Shown here: piece by piece, positions 60,055 to 64,000 of the stretch
Position numbering within the stretch: the stretch's first letter is position 1
Layout of the letters: every line of letters begins with the position of its first letter
Source of the DNA: Mucilaginibacter celer
GTDB lineage: Bacteria > Bacteroidota > Bacteroidia > Sphingobacteriales > Sphingobacteriaceae
DNA length: 64,000 bases
Reading direction: 5' to 3'
NCBI RefSeq assembly: GCF_003576455.2
Contig: NZ_CP032869.1
Coordinates: 310,001 to 374,000 of the forward strand
The notes under the pieces: model-generated
The model's database searches: none
Seen by the model: the letters and a program-made list of their open reading frames with translations, nothing else
What the model was told of the DNA's origin: nothing
Position numbers and translations under genes: made by a program

Positions 60055-61491
60055 ATGGCGAAAAACTCATCGCAACCCAAAATGAAACACGAGCTGAGCC
60101 TGCTGGATGGTACCATGCTGGTTTCAGGCTCCATGATTGGTTCAGGTATTTTTATTGTAAGTGCCGATATTACACGTTATGTAGGTTCGGCGGGCTGGCT
60201 CATTGCCATCTGGCTCATCACCGGCGTCATGACACTTACCGCGGCCTTAAGCTACGGCGAACTGAGCGGTATGTTCCCAAAAGCGGGCGGCCAGTATGTT
60301 TACCTTAAAGAGGCCTATAATAAACTAACGGCGTTTTTATACGGTTGGAGTTTTTTCGCGGTGATACAAACAGGCACTATAGCGGCTGTAGGTGTGGCAT
60401 TTAGCAAGTTTGCTGCTTACATATTTAAGCCGCTAAGCGAAGAGAATATTCTTTTTCAATTTGGATCTTTAAAAATAAGCGCTGCGCAGATAGTATCAAT
60501 TATATTGATTATTTGCCTTACCTATGTTAATACACGAGGTGTAAAAGGTGGTAAAGCTATCCAAACGGTTTTTACGCTAACCAAGCTTATCAGCCTGTTC
60601 AGCTTAATCATTTTCGGTTTGTTTGCTTTTAAAGCTGATATATGGAATGCTAACTGGACTAATGCCTGGGATTTGCATAATCTGGCCAAAGATGGCACTA
60701 TTACCCAACTAACTACAGGTACCGCCTTAGGCGCGATAGCCGCCGCTATGGTAGGCTCTATTTTCAGCAGCGATGCATGGAACAGCGTAACCTTTGTAGC
60801 CGGCGAAATGAAGAATCCCAAACGTGATGTGGCCCTGAGCATGATGTGGGGAACAATCATTGTAACTTTTATTTACGTAATGGCCAACGTGGTTTATACC
60901 GGTGTGCTATCCTTACATGATATTGTTAACGCCGATAAGGACAGGGTAGCTGTGGCCGCTTCGCACGTAATTTTTGGCAACGCCGGTACTTACGTTATAG
61001 CAGTGATGATCATGATCTCAACATTTGGCTGTAATAACGGTTTAATCCTTTCGGGCGCGCGTGTTTATTACACTATGGCAAAAGACGGCTTGTTTTTTAA
61101 ACAAACTGGTACCTTGAATAAATTCGGTGTACCGCAGTTTGGCTTGTGGATTCAATGTGTGGTAGCCTCGCTGCTTTGTTTAAGCGGCCGCTATGGAGAT
61201 TTGCTGGATATGATCTCGTTTGTAGTTGTGGTATTTTACGTACTCACCATATTAGGTATATTTATTTTGAGGGCCAAAAAACCTGAAGCCGAAAGGCCTT
61301 ATAAAGCCATTGCTTATCCGTTTTTACCAGCTTTGTACATTATTATGGGCATAGCGTTTTGTATCCTGTTGCTTGTTTATAAGCAAAATTATACGCTTAT
61401 CGGGCTTGGTATTGTATTGATAGGCGTACCGATATATTATATTTCGCAACGGAACGTTAAACAACAGGATGAGGCGCTTACTGGTAATTAG
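60055..61491 (+). CDS. APC family amino acid permease
   Basis: 478 residues, twelve helices, of the L-amino-acid transporter-like APC subgroup. The opening ELSLLDGTMLVSGSMIGSGIFIVSADITRYVG and YGELSGMFPKAGGQYVYLKEAYN are conserved in that family. The loop SVTFVAGEMKNPKRDVALSMMWGT and the late helix pattern KKPEAERPYKAIAYPFLPALYI also fit. Specificity is unknown; it is not a close relative of the permease at 55667. Its end overlaps dacB by 23 bases. Confidence 0.92.
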   Translation: MAKNSSQPKMKHELSLLDGTMLVSGSMIGSGIFIVSADITRYVGSAGWLIAIWLITGVMTLTAALSYGELSGMFPKAGGQYVYLKEAYNKLTAFLYGWSFFAVIQTGTIAAVGVAFSKFAAYIFKPLSEENILFQFGSLKISAAQIVSIILIICLTYVNTRGVKGGKAIQTVFTLTKLISLFSLIIFGLFAFKADIWNANWTNAWDLHNLAKDGTITQLTTGTALGAIAAAMVGSIFSSDAWNSVTFVAGEMKNPKRDVALSMMWGTIIVTFIYVMANVVYTGVLSLHDIVNADKDRVAVAASHVIFGNAGTYVIAVMIMISTFGCNNGLILSGARVYYTMAKDGLFFKQTGTLNKFGVPQFGLWIQCVVASLLCLSGRYGDLLDMISFVVVVFYVLTILGIFILRAKKPEAERPYKAIAYPFLPALYIIMGIAFCILLLVYKQNYTLIGLGIVLIGVPIYYISQRNVKQQDEALTGN

Positions 61492-62875
61492 TTTTTTATT
61501 TTTTGGAGGATCGGTTGCGGCGCAAACGCTTCAGCAAAAATTATCTGCTGCTTTTAGCCGTTTACAGGCCGATAGCCAATGCAGCTACGCCTCGGTTTCA
61601 CTAACCGTGCTTGATGCCAAAACCGGCGAACAGGTATTTGCCGGCAACCCCAATATGGGCCTGGCTTCGGCATCAACCTTAAAAACAATAACCAGTATTA
61701 CGGCTTTCAATATCCTTGGGCCCGATTTTCAGTATCAAACCGAGTTAGGATATTCGGGAGAAATAGGTGCCGATGGAACCCTTAACGGCGACATCATCAT
61801 TAAAGGCGCCGGCGACCCAACCCTGGGCAGCTGGCGCTATGAACAAACCAAAGAAAACCGCGTATTGGCCACCATGGCCGATGCCCTGCAAAAAGCCGGC
61901 ATCAAAAATGTAACCGGCCGGGTTATTGGCGACGACAGTCTTTTCGGTACGCAATCTATCCCCGAAGGCTGGATCTGGCAGGATATCGGCAACTATTACG
62001 GCGCAGGCACATCGGGCCTTTGCTGGCGCGAAAACCAGTTTGATATCAAGCTGCGTACCGGCGTGGTTGGCAACCCGGTAGGTATTTTGCGTACAGTGCC
62101 TGCAATGCCCTATTTGACTTTTAAAAGTGAACTTACCAACGGTGCGGCTGGCAGCGGTGATAATGCCTATGCCTTTTTGCCGGTTGGCAGTAAGGTGATG
62201 TACTTAAGAGGTACCTACGCCGTTGATCAGGACAAGAAAAGTATTTCGGCTGCCATACCTGATGCTGCTTACGAGGCCGCTTTGCGGTTAAATGATACGC
62301 TCCGGAGTTTGGGGATTATGATAGGTAACGAGCCGGAATCTGCAGCCACTTTAAGTGCTAAAAATCTGCCTGTGCCTGTTATCGCAAAAAATCTGACAAC
62401 CATTTCATCGCCGGCTTTAAGTAAAATAGTTTACTGGCTTAACCAGAAAAGCATTAACCTGTATGCCGAGCAACTGCTTAAAACTCTCGCCTGGAAACAT
62501 GGCAAAAAGCCTACCACCAGTAACGGCGTAGATGTGGTACAGGAGTTTTGGCAGGCCCGCGGTATTGATGCTAAAAGTATCAATATTTATGATGGCAGCG
62601 GCCTTTCGCCCGGCGATAGGGTAACCACGCTTACGCTGGCCCGCATCCTGCAATCGGCCAAAAAGGAGAGCTGGTTTGCCGATCTGTATGCAAGTTTGCC
62701 GGTTTATAATGGTATGAAAATGAAAAGCGGCAGTATTAACAGCGTGCTTTGCTATGCCGGTTATCAAACCAAAAACGGCCGGGAGCTTTGTTTCTCAATT
62801 ATGGTGAATAACTACAGTGGATCGGGTAGGGGGATAAAGGAGAAAATGTTTCGTGTACTGGATGAGTTGAAGTAA
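61469..62875 (+). CDS. dacB: D-alanyl-D-alanine carboxypeptidase/endopeptidase, PBP4 type
   Basis: A peptidase family S13 enzyme of 468 residues with a signal peptide (RRLLVISFLFFGGSVAAQ); it trims or cuts peptidoglycan cross-links in the periplasm. The SxxK motif is SASTLKTIT (about residue 70), the second motif DGSGLSPGDRV (SxN replaced by SGL, as in many PBP4 enzymes), and the KTG-equivalent is MKSGSI. The insert domain lies between SxxK and DGSG. It overlaps the permease gene by 23 bases, an unusual partnership. Confidence 0.93.
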   Translation: MRRLLVISFLFFGGSVAAQTLQQKLSAAFSRLQADSQCSYASVSLTVLDAKTGEQVFAGNPNMGLASASTLKTITSITAFNILGPDFQYQTELGYSGEIGADGTLNGDIIIKGAGDPTLGSWRYEQTKENRVLATMADALQKAGIKNVTGRVIGDDSLFGTQSIPEGWIWQDIGNYYGAGTSGLCWRENQFDIKLRTGVVGNPVGILRTVPAMPYLTFKSELTNGAAGSGDNAYAFLPVGSKVMYLRGTYAVDQDKKSISAAIPDAAYEAALRLNDTLRSLGIMIGNEPESAATLSAKNLPVPVIAKNLTTISSPALSKIVYWLNQKSINLYAEQLLKTLAWKHGKKPTTSNGVDVVQEFWQARGIDAKSINIYDGSGLSPGDRVTTLTLARILQSAKKESWFADLYASLPVYNGMKMKSGSINSVLCYAGYQTKNGRELCFSIMVNNYSGSGRGIKEKMFRVLDELK

Positions 62876-62883
62876 TAACATTT

Positions 62884-62922
62884 ATGATCGGGCGTTTTTG
62901 TTTTATCGAAAAGCCTGATCAT
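62884..62922 (+). promoter_or_regulatory. Hairpin covering the start of the next gene
   Basis: ATGATCGGGC (62884-62893) pairs with GCCTGATCAT (62913-62922, one G-T pair). The right arm contains the first bases of the start codon at 62921. In RNA this could limit translation of the downstream gene or act as a weak terminator after dacB. Confidence 0.4.
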
Positions 62923-63370
62923 GAAAATCTTAACCTTAACACCCCGCCAACGTATTATTTATACTCCAGGACTTATCAGCTTGTTGTTGCTGCCCGTATT
63001 TTGTATGGTATTTCTGCATCAGCATAAAGCTTTTCAAAAGCTAAAGGCAATGGATGTGGTATTTTTTAGCCCGGATTGGAATAAGCGCTTACCAAAGGCA
63101 TACCAGTTCAAGTTTCCGCCCGAAAGAAGCTATGTGAATGTTAATTTAACGGGTAATACCAATAGCGATCAATCTTTACTTGAATTTGCCCGGATACAGA
63201 TAAGAACTATCCTTAAAACAAAAAACAAATCTGTTGGTGTACAGATCCATTTTGGCAAAAAAGCCCAATATTGGGCTTTTGTTAAGGCGCTTGATATCTG
63301 CTATGCCGAAGATGTACAATCATACGCTCCTTACCAGGATGATATTTATGTTGTTTATTCTGGCCGATAA
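62921..63370 (+). CDS. Unrecognised single-pass membrane protein
   Basis: 149 residues with one N-terminal membrane helix (IIYTPGLISLLLLPVFCMVFL, about 12-32) and a soluble remainder (VDVVFFSP-like strand, SYVNVNLTGNTNSDQSLLEFARIQIRTIL, VGVQIHFG, YWAFVKALDICYAEDVQSYAPYQDDIYVVY). The overall plan, one helix then an alpha/beta domain, recalls ExbD/TolR-like proteins, but I see no key residue to prove this. A 22-base perfect palindrome lies within the coding sequence (63259-63280). Confidence 0.65.
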   Translation: MKILTLTPRQRIIYTPGLISLLLLPVFCMVFLHQHKAFQKLKAMDVVFFSPDWNKRLPKAYQFKFPPERSYVNVNLTGNTNSDQSLLEFARIQIRTILKTKNKSVGVQIHFGKKAQYWAFVKALDICYAEDVQSYAPYQDDIYVVYSGR

Positions 63371-63387
63371 ATACCAAATTTGCCCCT

Positions 63388-63789
63388 ATGACCAGATTGA
63401 GTTTTGATTTCCCGGAAAGCCTCCATCAAATTATTGATCACGAACAGACTTCGGTAGCTGCTTTTATAACAGAGGTGCTAAATACACCTGATAACAAAGG
63501 GAAGCCTAATTTAAAAAATCTCGCGTTCAATCTTCGTTTTAACCATGCAGGCGAAGGAGGATCACCCGAGATTGTTGATTTAGAAGTAACAGGTACTGAT
63601 TACGATGCTGAAACACAAAAAGGACAGGTTACCATCAATTACAGAGTTGAGCGTCATTACACCTGTTCGGATGTTAAAAGTCAACAAAAGCACACCGAAA
63701 TTTGCCCTTTCGAAATTAATACTTCTGAACAGATATTAGTATTGCAGATTCCCGAAGATGAAAGCCGGGATACGGTTTTTGAACTTTGA
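63388..63789 (+). CDS. Unrecognised cytoplasmic protein
   Basis: 133 residues, no signal or membrane segment, beta-rich in the middle (FNLRFNHAGEGG, EIVDLEVTGTDYDAETQKGQVTINYRVERHYTCSDV). It contains two Cys in the second half (YTCSDV and TEICPFEI). No family recognised. Starts 17 bases after the previous gene, same strand, probably one unit with it. Confidence 0.6.
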   Translation: MTRLSFDFPESLHQIIDHEQTSVAAFITEVLNTPDNKGKPNLKNLAFNLRFNHAGEGGSPEIVDLEVTGTDYDAETQKGQVTINYRVERHYTCSDVKSQQKHTEICPFEINTSEQILVLQIPEDESRDTVFEL

Positions 63790-63844
63790 GTTTGAATAAA
63801 TCACCCTATATTTTGTAGGTTTATTATCAAATTAAAACCTGTTT

Positions 63845-64000
63845 ATGAAAAAGTTTAACGCTGTAGTAATCGTCGCGTTTATTGCTGTTTGCTTATTTGC
63901 CTGCAAAAGCAAATCCAATGCCGCCGATGATGTACAAACCATCAAATTCAAATTCACCGAACTTGGCCGCGAAACCCAGTTCAGGATTACCTGCGATAAG
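63845..64000 (+). CDS. Lipoprotein, N-terminal part only
   Basis: A frame from ATG 63845 runs off the right edge (52 codons visible). It begins with a lipoprotein signal, MKKFNAVVIVAFIAVCLFAC, with the lipobox LFAC, then KSKSNAADDVQTIKFKFTELGRETQF. Family not recognisable from this part. Confidence 0.75.
   Translation, partial: MKKFNAVVIVAFIAVCLFACKSKSNAADDVQTIKFKFTELGRETQFRITCDK

Noticed and set aside
55667..61491. The two APC permeases as a recent duplication flanking the pyrophosphatase
   Set aside because: Their sequences differ in length and motifs and belong to different APC subgroups.

Overview
The window looks like chromosomal DNA of a Bacteroidota member, most likely Sphingobacteriaceae (Mucilaginibacter/Pedobacter-like). 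The grounds are: many genes preceded by the Bacteroidota -7 promoter box TAnnTTTG; family content typical of that group (LytTR/LytS pair, DUF4288, DUF4932, LiaF-like DUF5668 proteins, long aromatic amino acid hydroxylase, 111-residue SSB); and gene gaps crowded with palindromic dispersed repeats. I see no rRNA, tRNA, CRISPR array, prophage or intact transposase. The genus assignment is inference.

Layout. 1-5.3 kb: a probable amide-bond-forming metabolite cluster (esterase, ATP-grasp ligase, GCS2 carboxylate-amine ligase, type 1 glutamine amidotransferase, and one cut-off gene) with a divergent second esterase. 5.4-6.0 kb: a PIN toxin/antitoxin pair whose toxin is broken by an in-frame amber codon. 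6.1-9.1 kb: typA/bipA, a DUF1801-OmdA protein and a GIY-YIG protein. 9.2-11.2 kb: mtgA and the rpsF-rpsR-rplI operon. 11.3-17.2 kb: mostly unknown proteins, a J-domain protein, a Uma2 nuclease-fold protein and dnaX, which carries an A10 run placed to make a short gamma form. 17.5-21.8 kb: icd, manA and a PAS histidine kinase/response regulator pair. 22.2-23.4 kb: an AlkD-like repair protein coupled to a YCII protein.

23.8-28.7 kb and 41.2-42.9 kb together encode phenylalanine/tyrosine breakdown: phenylalanine hydroxylase, HPPD, homogentisate dioxygenase, an FAH-family hydrolase and a flavin reductase. 28.8-40.3 kb holds an L,D-transpeptidase, a Crp-type regulator with an oxidoreductase, a LytS/LytTR pair, LiaF-like membrane proteins, a DUF4932 protein and a PAS-GAF-HisKA protein without an ATPase domain. 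43-46.5 kb holds a flippase-like membrane protein and the agmatine-to-putrescine pair aguB/aguA. 46.8-53.2 kb holds ssb, a zinc-ribbon protein, an SRPBCC-VOC fusion behind twin operator-like palindromes, and an overlapping operon guaA / periplasmic-binding lipoprotein / RsmB-type RNA methyltransferase. 53.5-64 kb is mainly membrane and envelope functions: MarC, MFS, two APC permeases, membrane pyrophosphatase, PBP4-type DacB, and three unrecognised genes at the edge.

The least explained feature is the intergenic DNA. At least five dispersed palindromic repeat families occupy gene gaps. Four further sites (9.1, 49.0, 53.3 and 57.4 kb) carry compact strings of several different hairpins. Two of these sit within or directly beside TGTCTGAA-bounded repeats, as if one element type inserts into another.
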